From CALJFL01 sp036961205 (GTDB lineage: Bacteria; Pseudomonadota; Gammaproteobacteria; Pseudomonadales; Halieaceae): a stretch of 64,000 bases of DNA. Each line of letters starts with the position of its first letter. The stretch's first letter is position 1. Positions 43,738 to 51,709 of this stretch are shown here, piece by piece. The notes beneath the pieces are model-generated. The model was not told the origin of the DNA and searched no databases. It saw only the letters and a program-made list of their open reading frames with translations. The translations under genes were made by a program, and so were the position numbers. The stretch lies in assembly GCA_036961205.1 (NCBI GenBank), contig JBALVI010000010.1, positions 35,330-99,329 on the forward strand, read 5' to 3'.

Positions 43738-44397
43738 TTATCTCAGACCTGAAGGCGCTCGCGGAACACCCAAGATAGCATTCGGTGAAATGGCACAGGG
43801 CTTACTGGACTCGTCCACTAGCTGAAAGGACGGGTTGCGCACCTGGAACGTTCCATCAGCCTGGTGCGCAAAGCCTACATCCACTGTGCTGCTGTTTCCA
43901 GGGACTTTGAACACGACTTGCACTGGATACCAATCAGTCTTTCCGCTGCGAATCTCATGATCCATTATCGAGCGCAGAAGCAGCTTCCGCCCCTGCGACC
44001 TAGCGGCTATATTTAGACCATTACCTCTAACAAAATTCTCAGATCTCGTCGGCGGATGCTGCATGTTAAGCTTCAGCTCAGCGGTAAGTGCCATTTTTTT
44101 CCCAGCCAGCTTTTTGGCAGCGACGTTTTGCCTGAAGTAAAACCAGGGCTGTGTCCCTGTCTTATTGATCGTGAGTTCCCCATCATCAATCACCACTTCA
44201 AAGGAAGGCTCTCCTGCATGCTGGCTACTCTTCCAATACTTGAGATGCCCCGCTGAATTTCGCTCAACGAATATTGGGTCTTGCAGCAAATTTTCCGCCA
44301 TCACCTCACAAAATTCGCCTTCCGCAGCACTGCCATAAGAGATCAATGACAAAATAATAGCTGCCATCACTGGTTTCTTGCCTAAAGCCATAATCAT
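43738..44397 (-). CDS. secreted protein of unknown function
   Basis: About 219 residues from the ATG at 44397, with a signal peptide (MALGKKPVMAAIILSLISYG, then SAAEG). The mature part is beta-rich: NLLQDPIFVERNSAGHLKYW, VVIDDGELTINKTGTQPWFY and VDVGFAHQADGTFQVRNPSF, reminiscent of carbohydrate-binding jelly-roll modules (lead-in KxWxxS, exit FQVRNPSFQL). No catalytic residues are evident. The C-terminus abuts the end of repeat copy A, so the stop may have been changed by its insertion. Upstream in-frame ATGs at 44433 and 44463 are possible but give no signal peptide. Confidence 0.55.
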   Translation of the reverse strand: MIMALGKKPVMAAIILSLISYGSAAEGEFCEVMAENLLQDPIFVERNSAGHLKYWKSSQHAGEPSFEVVIDDGELTINKTGTQPWFYFRQNVAAKKLAGKKMALTAELKLNMQHPPTRSENFVRGNGLNIAARSQGRKLLLRSIMDHEIRSGKTDWYPVQVVFKVPGNSSTVDVGFAHQADGTFQVRNPSFQLVDESSKPCAISPNAILGVPRAPSGLR

Positions 44398-44501
44398 TGT
44401 TGTGATGCCTGCTGAATTTACTAGTGGAATCATACCGCACCTCACGCCGAATTCAGCGGCCACCTTACCACCCTGTTCATTTGATCGCCCCTAGTATCGA
44501 C

Positions 44502-45578
44502 CTACATCTGTGTAATCGTCTGATCAACGGTCATGAGTGCGCCTTCCAGATAACCGGCTTCAAGCTGGGCAAATTCGCTAGCTACCAGATGCAACTTTAA
44601 GGCTCCAAGCTCCTGTGTAAACTGTTTAATAAAAAACGCTGCGTGCCTTGGCGATTCCGAGCGGTCTTGCTCGGTAGCTACCCAATGATCTGCCGCCCAA
44701 TCTGTCAGATAGGTCACATCTGGCTTGGCGGCCTGCTGGCCAAAAAGCTGTACTAATTGCGCCAGACACTTGCCTTTAAGTAGCTCTGCTGACATCTGAT
44801 CCCGCAATGCCCAGGGAAGCCCCAAAAACCCAAACAGGGCGTGCCCCGTGTCGGGCATAGAAGAGGCGTCGTGTACTTCTACCAGCGGGCCAACTTGGCT
44901 GAAAGCCTGCCCCGCAAGGCCCTGCTTTCTCCAAAAAGGCTGGCTGTATACCGCTACAAATTTGGCCTGGGCCGACATCCATGTTTGCTCTTTGCCAAGT
45001 GCATTGCATAGTTCTACTGAAAGATACCTTTCAGGACCAAGGGTGCTTGATATAATTCTGGGTGGTACCGCAAGCACAAGTTGCTCAGCTTGAAAGGTGT
45101 GTGTATTGCCGTCCTGCAGTGCCAATATACGCCACTGCCCGTCCACTTTTTGAATTTGTGAAACGGCATATCCGGTTTTGATCGTAGAGGTTTTCAAACT
45201 ATCAGAAAGTGCAGTGATTAGTTTTTGCATACCGCCTTCTACGCGATAGGATCGCATAGCTCCCGACCCTGCAGAGCGACTCGGCGCTTGATCTGCCCGT
45301 ATTTGGTAAAGCACTTCGCCGGCAGTATATTGTTCAAACCATCCTAGATTCAATTCCTCAAGCAAGTGCTTCATTCTGATTTGATGCGGCCAAAACCAGG
45401 TTGGGCCAAGGTCGACACCTAGTTTTGGATCCACCATAGTCGGCTTACTTGAGATTCTGCCACCGAGGATCGATTTGGCTTCCAGTAATAAGAAAGGAGT
45501 ACCTTGTTGCTGTAAACGCCAGGCGGCATAGAGGCCGGAGATCCCACCACCTATGATTAACGTGTGTGTTTTTTGCAT
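44502..45578 (-). CDS. flavin-dependent amine oxidase-like protein
   Basis: A 358-residue FAD enzyme. TLIIGGGISGLYAAWRLQQQ with LLLEAKSILGGRIS gives the Rossmann glycine motif (residues 10-15), the ribose-binding glutamate and the GGR(I) segment of the monoamine-oxidase family. The C-terminus AGYLEGALMTVDQTI is the usual flavin-contacting EGAxxSG-like ending. It is shorter than typical monoamine oxidases (about 450). The substrate is not predictable: amines, carotenoids or protoporphyrinogen relatives are possible. Divergent from the Gre-like gene. Confidence 0.85.
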   Translation of the reverse strand: MQKTHTLIIGGGISGLYAAWRLQQQGTPFLLLEAKSILGGRISSKPTMVDPKLGVDLGPTWFWPHQIRMKHLLEELNLGWFEQYTAGEVLYQIRADQAPSRSAGSGAMRSYRVEGGMQKLITALSDSLKTSTIKTGYAVSQIQKVDGQWRILALQDGNTHTFQAEQLVLAVPPRIISSTLGPERYLSVELCNALGKEQTWMSAQAKFVAVYSQPFWRKQGLAGQAFSQVGPLVEVHDASSMPDTGHALFGFLGLPWALRDQMSAELLKGKCLAQLVQLFGQQAAKPDVTYLTDWAADHWVATEQDRSESPRHAAFFIKQFTQELGALKLHLVASEFAQLEAGYLEGALMTVDQTITQM

Positions 45579-45817
45579 TAAAATTTCTCTGAACCAGGGA
45601 AACCCGGCTAAGACTCAGCTTGAAGCGAAAGTATAGTCGGACTGCATAGCTGATTATATCCGGTGAGAACCTGTGTCGCTCGTATGTATTGATCTGCCGA
45701 CTCTATCGGGATCGGTGACTTAACTTGGCAATATCCTCTGATTAGTCAAATACGCCGTGCATCAATTATTGCGGCAAGCGATACTGCAGTTCTTGGCCCA
45801 ATTATCGAACCCTCATT

Positions 45818-46294
45818 ATGCATTATCTGGTTAGCGCCATTGTTCAGAAACTACAGCTCGAACTCAGCACTGCTGTAGCTGCCAGTCAGCAAGCGCACGA
45901 CAGTGCCACCCATTCTGAAAATATTGCCGCCAATAAGTATGACACCCTCGCTGTGGAAGCCGCCTATCTCGCCCATGGACAATCCATGCGTATTGCCGAA
46001 CTCAAGCAATCAATAGCCCTCTACCAGCATTTCCAACGGCCCACCTTTAACGCGCGCGCCACTATTCAACTGGGCGCACTGGTCTGCATAGAAGATGATC
46101 AAGGACAACAAAGGCGCTTTCTGATTGGACCTGCCGCTGGCGGCTTGAGTATTGATAGTGAGCAAGGGGCCATACAGGTCATCACCCCTACGACTCCATT
46201 AGGGCAGGCATTAATGGGTAAACGTGTTGATGATGAGGTGGACTGGCAGATTAATCAGCGCAAAGAGTCTTACCGTGTTATGGCTATCGAGTAA
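45818..46294 (+). CDS. GreA/GreB-C-like transcription factor
   Basis: A 158-residue protein. Residues 1-80 form a helical region with an early coiled-coil character (KLQLELSTAVAASQQAHDSA, MRIAELKQSIALYQHF). The C-terminal half has ALVCIEDDQGQQRRFLIGPA, TPTTPLGQALMGKRVDDEVD and a closing YRVMAIE, the FKBP-like GreAB-C domain. Lengths and arrangement are like GreA but the tip of the coiled coil lacks the usual DE pair. It may bind the RNA polymerase secondary channel as a non-cleaving Gre-like regulator. Confidence 0.78.
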   Translation: MHYLVSAIVQKLQLELSTAVAASQQAHDSATHSENIAANKYDTLAVEAAYLAHGQSMRIAELKQSIALYQHFQRPTFNARATIQLGALVCIEDDQGQQRRFLIGPAAGGLSIDSEQGAIQVITPTTPLGQALMGKRVDDEVDWQINQRKESYRVMAIE

Positions 46295-46487
46295 AACGAA
46301 CGGACATGGTGGCCTTCATGCTGGGGGTTCCGTCCGTGGAGCCAACTGGTACTGAAACCAGTCGTGCGTTGCTTCTAAAGGCGCGCCGTAAGCTATACGC
46401 GACGAGTTTTGATACACATGAGCAAGAGATTCGGGATCAACTGCAGGGCGTACTCGGTGAGCACGGATTCAATCATGAAACCGACAT

Positions 46488-47738
46488 TCACTTAAGCTTT
46501 TGCCCTTTTCCATCCTCTTGCAACGGCTGAAGTTTCGGTACAACTCGCAGGTGTTCAGGAATGTTCTCTATGCCGATGACTTGATCGACATATTCGTGAA
46601 AATGGTAGATGCGCCTTTCCTGGTATGACAGAGGGACGCCTTTCAAAGCACCCGATTCGATTGAGCGCTGAATCCAAGGCAAGTTTTCGTTGTCCTCGTT
46701 AAGTACAACATTGAATCCGGCGACTTTTTCTTGCCAATAGGCGCTGTCCTTGTCGACGTCATCACCTCGTCCAAAGAAGGTCACTTCGAAGCGAGTCGTG
46801 CTTTTTGAGGTGGGCCAAAATTGAAGGTAGGGAAATTCGGAAGCACTAATCGGTGTCACTATGTTGGGAAACATATTGTATGACAGTGACCCGCTTCGAA
46901 CCATTTCGTGTTGGTCCCCTTCATCCAGCATGGATGCTGCAGGGATTGATGTAAACGTCTCACGGCCTGTTTTTGCAGGCACCATCATGCGCGAGCTGCC
47001 CTGCGGAAATAGTGCCATGGAGGCACCTCGGTGATCGAGGTTTGCATACACCGTATCTGGGTGAATGTTTTTGAGATGATAAACCTCCTGGAATGCGTCC
47101 ATCGTGATCTTCCAGTTACAGTTCAAGTCAAAGTGGTAGCGGGTAACGAGCTTCAGTTGGTCGGGTTCGAAGTCCTTAAGTTCGCTTACGAGTGGACCCA
47201 GGAACTCCGTCAACGGCATCGCCTCCGAGTCCCGATTGATATAGATCCAATTACCGAAGAGTTCACAACGGACAGGGATCAATCCACGCTCAGACTTGTC
47301 GATGGCGATGAACTCGTGCTCATCCGGAATGTGGTTGAGTGCTCCATCCAGACTGAAAGCCCAACAGTGGTATTTGCACACGAAGACTTTTTCCTTACCA
47401 GCCTCCTGACGCACCAGCGGGCCCCCGCGGTGGGTACAGGTGTTGTAGAAGGCCCGAATTTGGTTGTCGCGCCCACGGACAATGAGTATGGGAGTGCCAC
47501 TACTTTCCCAGAGCCTATAGCTACCAACGTCGGGCAGTTCGTCTGCGTGAGCTGCTAATAACCATGATTTAGACCAGATGTGCTCTTTCTCTAGTTCATA
47601 AAATTCATCATCGATGTAACGCCCCGCAGGAATATCAGCTAGGGGTGCAAAGTCTTTTGGCGGCGAACCTTTGTCTTTAAAACGTTGAAATTCCAGGTCA
47701 ATTTGTGCTTTCAAATACGCTGTAGTCGCTGGGTCCAT
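46488..47738 (-). CDS. Rieske non-heme iron oxygenase, alpha subunit
   Basis: A 416-residue oxygenase from the ATG at 47736-47738 (GAGG upstream). Rieske ligands are Cys101/His103 (CTHRG) and Cys121/His124 (CKYHCW). The extra cysteine inside the second motif, CKYHC, is unlike the other three copies. The catalytic part reads NCNWKITMDAFQEVYHLKNI then HP, with aspartate in MDAF and two histidines. It is divergent from the 48047 P450. It could oxidise the same compound class as that P450 and the carotenoid oxygenase. Confidence 0.9.
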   Translation of the reverse strand: MDPATTAYLKAQIDLEFQRFKDKGSPPKDFAPLADIPAGRYIDDEFYELEKEHIWSKSWLLAAHADELPDVGSYRLWESSGTPILIVRGRDNQIRAFYNTCTHRGGPLVRQEAGKEKVFVCKYHCWAFSLDGALNHIPDEHEFIAIDKSERGLIPVRCELFGNWIYINRDSEAMPLTEFLGPLVSELKDFEPDQLKLVTRYHFDLNCNWKITMDAFQEVYHLKNIHPDTVYANLDHRGASMALFPQGSSRMMVPAKTGRETFTSIPAASMLDEGDQHEMVRSGSLSYNMFPNIVTPISASEFPYLQFWPTSKSTTRFEVTFFGRGDDVDKDSAYWQEKVAGFNVVLNEDNENLPWIQRSIESGALKGVPLSYQERRIYHFHEYVDQVIGIENIPEHLRVVPKLQPLQEDGKGQKLK

Positions 47739-48046
47739 AGTCGGCCTCAATATCGGAAACGTTAGTGCTTGAAAATTGAAATATGTTAGCATTTTTATCG
47801 TCAAGCGCCATGGTAGCCTTAATGAATGTCGCTAGAAGGAAATACGACTCAGCCCGACAAGCGGCTCGCCGTGATGTAATTCTTGAGTGCGCACGCTCGG
47901 CACTCAGCAAACGCCACAGTACGTGGATGCAATGACTCGATCGTTGCTGCGGGTGGGTGCGCTTGTTGAAATTCTATTTCATAGTCGCAGAACAGACTGT
48001 ATGGCCTGTTTTATACGGCGTCCAGATCATCTAAACTAATAGGCTT
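47739..48046. other. 308-bp divergent intergenic region, Rieske oxygenase / P450
   Basis: Contains the promoters for the Rieske and the P450 genes. No GTAGTA-N6-TACTAC site or other strong palindrome is seen. Confidence 0.4.
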
Positions 48047-49396
48047 ATGAATAATAAAACCCCCAATCATTACAGTGGCCCTGCAAGCTGCCCAAAGTCC
48101 CTCACCGACGTTGACCTGTTCGGCCCGGGAGCCCAGGAGCACTGGTATGAAGCCTATCCGATACTGCATGCCCAGGCGCCGGTTCTGAAGTTGGCCGGGC
48201 AAGGGCTGGACGGTAATAGCGATGCCTTTGTGCTCACCCGTCACGAAGACATTGAGCGGGTGGTAAAAGACCCCCAGCGATTTACTCCCAGGATGAGTCT
48301 GTGGGTTGAGCAGATGCAGGCCATGCTAGACCGCGGTGAGCCACCGCCGCAGGATCCTGCCCGCTTTGATATTGCGCTGGAGTCGGCTCGCACGCTTAGG
48401 CCGACCATCGAATTGTGGCGAGCACATCGCAAGGAATTGACCGACCCCTGGGTTGGGCCCGGCGCCAAACGTCATAGCGAATTGATAACCACCGTCGTCG
48501 ACGAGCTTATCGATAGCTGGATAGATCGGGACGATGGCGATGGTAAAGGCACGGTGGAGTTTATCCAGGAGTTTGCCAAACCGTTACCCCAGATCATCAT
48601 CGCCAGGGTGCTCGGATTCCCGCTGGCAGACTTAGCACGACTGGAGGCCTGGGGCAGCGCCCTGGTGATTGGGTTTGTCTGCGGGCAGGGCCACCTCAAC
48701 AAACTCAGCGAAGCAGACGCGGCGCGACAGGCAGAGAGCGTAGCGGGCTTCGGCGAATACGTGATCGACATGGTCGCAAGCAAGAGAGCCAATCCCGGTG
48801 ACGACATGATTAGCGGCCTGATTAGTACTCGCTACCAGGCCCTTGACCGGATGCTCACCGATGCCGAGATTGCGGGCATAGTCTACCTGATGGTGTTGGG
48901 TGGACTGGAAACCACACAATACGCGCTGGAAGAAGGTGCACAGTTACTGTGCGATGATCCGTCGTTGTTCGCTAAATTACAAACGAAGCCTGACCGGGTA
49001 CGCGCGTTTACCGAAGAGTGCCTGCGTCTGCGCGCGCCAACTCAGGGACTGTCCACCCGGATGACAACTCGCGATGAGGTGTTCCAGGACGTCGCCGTCC
49101 CTGCCGGCTCGGTGCTACACATTCGCTTTGGCGCCGGCAACGTGGATCCCAAGCAACACAGCTGCCCCTATGAACTAGACCTTGAACGCAAAGCTCTGGG
49201 CAATCACCTGAGCTTTTCGCAGGGCCCCAGAACATGCCCTGGCGCCGGTATCTCGAGACTGGAGCAAGTCATCGCCTGGGAGCGCCTGTTAACCAGACTG
49301 GGCAGTCTGGAATATGCGCCTGGCAACAGCTTCGAGCACCAAAGCGGCATTATGCTAGGTACCCTGGCGCTTTCATTGAGATTCACCAAAGCCTGA
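48047..49396 (+). CDS. cytochrome P450
   Basis: A 449-residue soluble P450, longer than the copy at 34631. The heme-binding stretch is FSQGPRTCPGAGISRLE with the thiolate cysteine in RTCPG. The I-helix segment is LMVLGGLETTQYALEEGAQ (GGxET). ExxR is in EECLRLRAPT. An N-terminal segment of about 60 residues precedes the usual start of the fold and is acidic. It is followed by an ABM-like gene 62 bp later and then a carotenoid oxygenase, which suggests oxidation of a terpenoid-like molecule. No redox partner is adjacent. Confidence 0.92.
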   Translation: MNNKTPNHYSGPASCPKSLTDVDLFGPGAQEHWYEAYPILHAQAPVLKLAGQGLDGNSDAFVLTRHEDIERVVKDPQRFTPRMSLWVEQMQAMLDRGEPPPQDPARFDIALESARTLRPTIELWRAHRKELTDPWVGPGAKRHSELITTVVDELIDSWIDRDDGDGKGTVEFIQEFAKPLPQIIIARVLGFPLADLARLEAWGSALVIGFVCGQGHLNKLSEADAARQAESVAGFGEYVIDMVASKRANPGDDMISGLISTRYQALDRMLTDAEIAGIVYLMVLGGLETTQYALEEGAQLLCDDPSLFAKLQTKPDRVRAFTEECLRLRAPTQGLSTRMTTRDEVFQDVAVPAGSVLHIRFGAGNVDPKQHSCPYELDLERKALGNHLSFSQGPRTCPGAGISRLEQVIAWERLLTRLGSLEYAPGNSFEHQSGIMLGTLALSLRFTKA

Positions 49397-49458
49397 ACAA
49401 GAACTTCAAGCACGCACCCGGGCGCAACCCCACCCGGCAACTACGGAAGACATGATCC

Positions 49459-49869
49459 ATGAGCACTATGTTGGCAAAGATCCAAATTCACCCAGGCAAG
49501 GAAACCGAGTTCGAAGAGGTGATGGCCTACATGTATAACCAGACTCACGGCCATGAGCAAGGCATCCTGCGTTACGAATACTGGCGTGGCCGAAAGGCCG
49601 GCAATTACTACTGCCTGCTAAGCTTCGCCGACAACCTCGCATTCTGGCGTCATCAGGCTAGCGATCACCATGAGGGGCAGATGGCGCGCTTCGCCGACTG
49701 CATCGCCGAGTTAGACCTTGAAACCGTAGACCCGGTAGCACAGGCATCGCCCCTGCCGCCCACCAACACTCAGGAAGTTCCGGAAGACGAGTCAGATATG
49801 GTCAAGACGCAAGCTGCCGAGTTTCCGATTGAACTGGCCAACTGGTGGCTTGCGCAGCGCAAGGCCTGA
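49459..49869 (+). CDS. ABM-like protein with C-terminal extension
   Basis: A 136-residue protein. Residues 1-92 form an ABM ferredoxin-like domain (STMLAKIQIHPGKETEFEEV, ILRYEYWRGRKAGNYYCLLS and FWRHQASDHHEGQMARFAD). An extension of about 44 residues follows, with a Pro/Glu-rich linker and a helix, FPIELANWWLAQRKA. HQASDHHEGQ is histidine-rich, a possible metal or heme contact. Unlike the 24852 protein it is not a bare domain. It is likely co-transcribed with the P450 upstream. Confidence 0.75.
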   Translation: MSTMLAKIQIHPGKETEFEEVMAYMYNQTHGHEQGILRYEYWRGRKAGNYYCLLSFADNLAFWRHQASDHHEGQMARFADCIAELDLETVDPVAQASPLPPTNTQEVPEDESDMVKTQAAEFPIELANWWLAQRKA

Positions 49870-49950
49870 GTCAGCCATTAACCGCCTGGGGCTTACTGGC
49901 ATAGCCAGTGACCAGAATGAAAGACAGCCTTTCACTACTACGGAGCAAAT

Positions 49951-51567
49951 ATGTCAACGTTACTGATGGTGGTCTTATGCCTGTTCGCCTTTTACCTGGC
50001 CCTAAGATACCTATTACTGAAACCGCTACTAGCCAGCTTAAGACAGCGCGCTATCACTGCCCTTAACTTACCCGCCTATAACGGGGCCAGCGACTACGCC
50101 AAAATAGGCTACTGCCCTATCCATAATGAGCTTAAAGATGCAGAGCTTACTATTGAAGGAGAGCTACCCAGCGATTTAAGCGGTCTGTATCTGCGCAACG
50201 GCACGAATAGCCCATTCGATCGCAAAGACAGCCGCCACCATATGTTTAATGGTGCTGGCATGATTCATCAGGTGCGCATTGAAAACGGTAAAGCCAGCTA
50301 CACCAATCAATACACACAAACACCCCGCTACCTGGCAGAAAAAGAAGCCGGACGCGAGCTGTATATTGAATTTGGAGATGTAGCAGGCGGTGGCAAACCT
50401 GCCATGGGTAAAATCGCTTTGTCCGCTATTGAATGCAAGAGCGGCCTGGCACCCAATATCGAAGACACTAAAAACAGCGCAGCTACCACCGCTATTCAAT
50501 ATCACCACGGCGAACTTTACGCGCTGCAAGAAACCAGCTTCCCGTTCAAGCTGAATACTCGCATAGACAATGGCAAGCTGGTTATTGACGGCACTGGAGC
50601 ATTTGAAGATTTTGACGGCCAATTAAAAGAACCTTTTACTGCACACCCCAAAGTCGACCCAGTAACTGGTGATTGGGTGAGTTATAGCACCGAGATAAAA
50701 ACCGGGCGTATTCACTATGATGTACTCAGCGCCGGACAACTTAAGAAACACCATGAACTAATGGTAGCAAAACCTGCTATAGGGTTTTTACATGACTGCT
50801 ATCTCACCGAAAATCTTTCGATTTTCCCTGATCTATCACTGCGTTTCGATGGCAAGGGTTTAATGGAAGAAAGGGCCAGCACCTTCTACTTTGATGCTGA
50901 CCATAAAATGCGTTTTGGCGTTATCAAACGCGATCACCAGGAAGGCGATGAAATTCAGTGGTTCACCACAGATAAGCCTGGACACATTTGGCACACCATT
51001 AACGGCTGGGAGGAAAAGCGTGACGATGGTGGCACCGATGTTGTGTTATTTGCGCCGGTATTTCATTCCTATCCCTCCAACGTCCCCATTCACTCTGCAG
51101 AAGAACCCGACGCAAAGCTATACAAGTTCCGCCTTAACCTCGACACAGGTGAAGTCACTGAGCAACGCTGTTTGATTGATCATTTTTATGAACGGCCTAG
51201 TTACAACACGGACTACATTGGCAAACCCAGCCACTTTGCCTACCTCCTTGATGAAGGTGGAGCAGGCGGCATTATGGGTAAAGGCGTGATGAAGTATGAC
51301 CTTATCAACGAACAAGATGTTAAGTATTTTGACTACGGCGATTACCGCGGAGGCGAAGCACTTTTTGTCCCTAAAGAAAACAGTAACTCAGAAGATGATG
51401 GCTACTTAATTGATCTACTGAGCCATGAAGAAAAATCCTACTTGTTAATTCTTGATGCCAGCACCATGGAAGAACTGGCGAAACTTCATATACCACAACG
51501 CGTGCCTTACGGGGTTCACGCTTGTTGGTTGGATGAAAACAAAATCAAGGCCTTAGGGGCGAATTGA
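49951..51567 (+). CDS. carotenoid oxygenase with N-terminal membrane helix
   Basis: A 538-residue seven-bladed propeller enzyme of the carotenoid cleavage oxygenase family. The four iron-ligand histidines are in AHPKVDP, FLHDCYLTENLSIF, VFHSYPSN and PYGVHACW. LSGLYLRNGTNSPF and HHMFNGAGMIHQVRI are the usual first-blade signatures. The first 25 residues (LLMVVLCLFAFYLALRYLLL) are a strong membrane helix, unusual for a bacterial member, which should anchor it in the inner membrane. It probably cleaves an alkene bond in a carotenoid, stilbene or lignin-like molecule. Confidence 0.9.
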   Translation: MSTLLMVVLCLFAFYLALRYLLLKPLLASLRQRAITALNLPAYNGASDYAKIGYCPIHNELKDAELTIEGELPSDLSGLYLRNGTNSPFDRKDSRHHMFNGAGMIHQVRIENGKASYTNQYTQTPRYLAEKEAGRELYIEFGDVAGGGKPAMGKIALSAIECKSGLAPNIEDTKNSAATTAIQYHHGELYALQETSFPFKLNTRIDNGKLVIDGTGAFEDFDGQLKEPFTAHPKVDPVTGDWVSYSTEIKTGRIHYDVLSAGQLKKHHELMVAKPAIGFLHDCYLTENLSIFPDLSLRFDGKGLMEERASTFYFDADHKMRFGVIKRDHQEGDEIQWFTTDKPGHIWHTINGWEEKRDDGGTDVVLFAPVFHSYPSNVPIHSAEEPDAKLYKFRLNLDTGEVTEQRCLIDHFYERPSYNTDYIGKPSHFAYLLDEGGAGGIMGKGVMKYDLINEQDVKYFDYGDYRGGEALFVPKENSNSEDDGYLIDLLSHEEKSYLLILDASTMEELAKLHIPQRVPYGVHACWLDENKIKALGAN

Positions 51568-51709
51568 TAACCGAAAAGCATAAGCCAGGACGGTGGGATT
51601 TGTCGGAAATCGTGGATCGACGACGACCGATGGACAATTCGCAAAACCTGCCGCAGACTACAAACACAAGCAAATGCGCTGCACAGGCGCACTGACAAGA
51701 GATATCGCC

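Noticed and set aside
46306..46530. Plus-strand 74-codon frame after the Gre-like gene
   Set aside because: No ribosome-binding site or recognisable domain, and its end overlaps the 3' end of the Rieske gene on the other strand. Could be the remains of a gene but cannot be supported.
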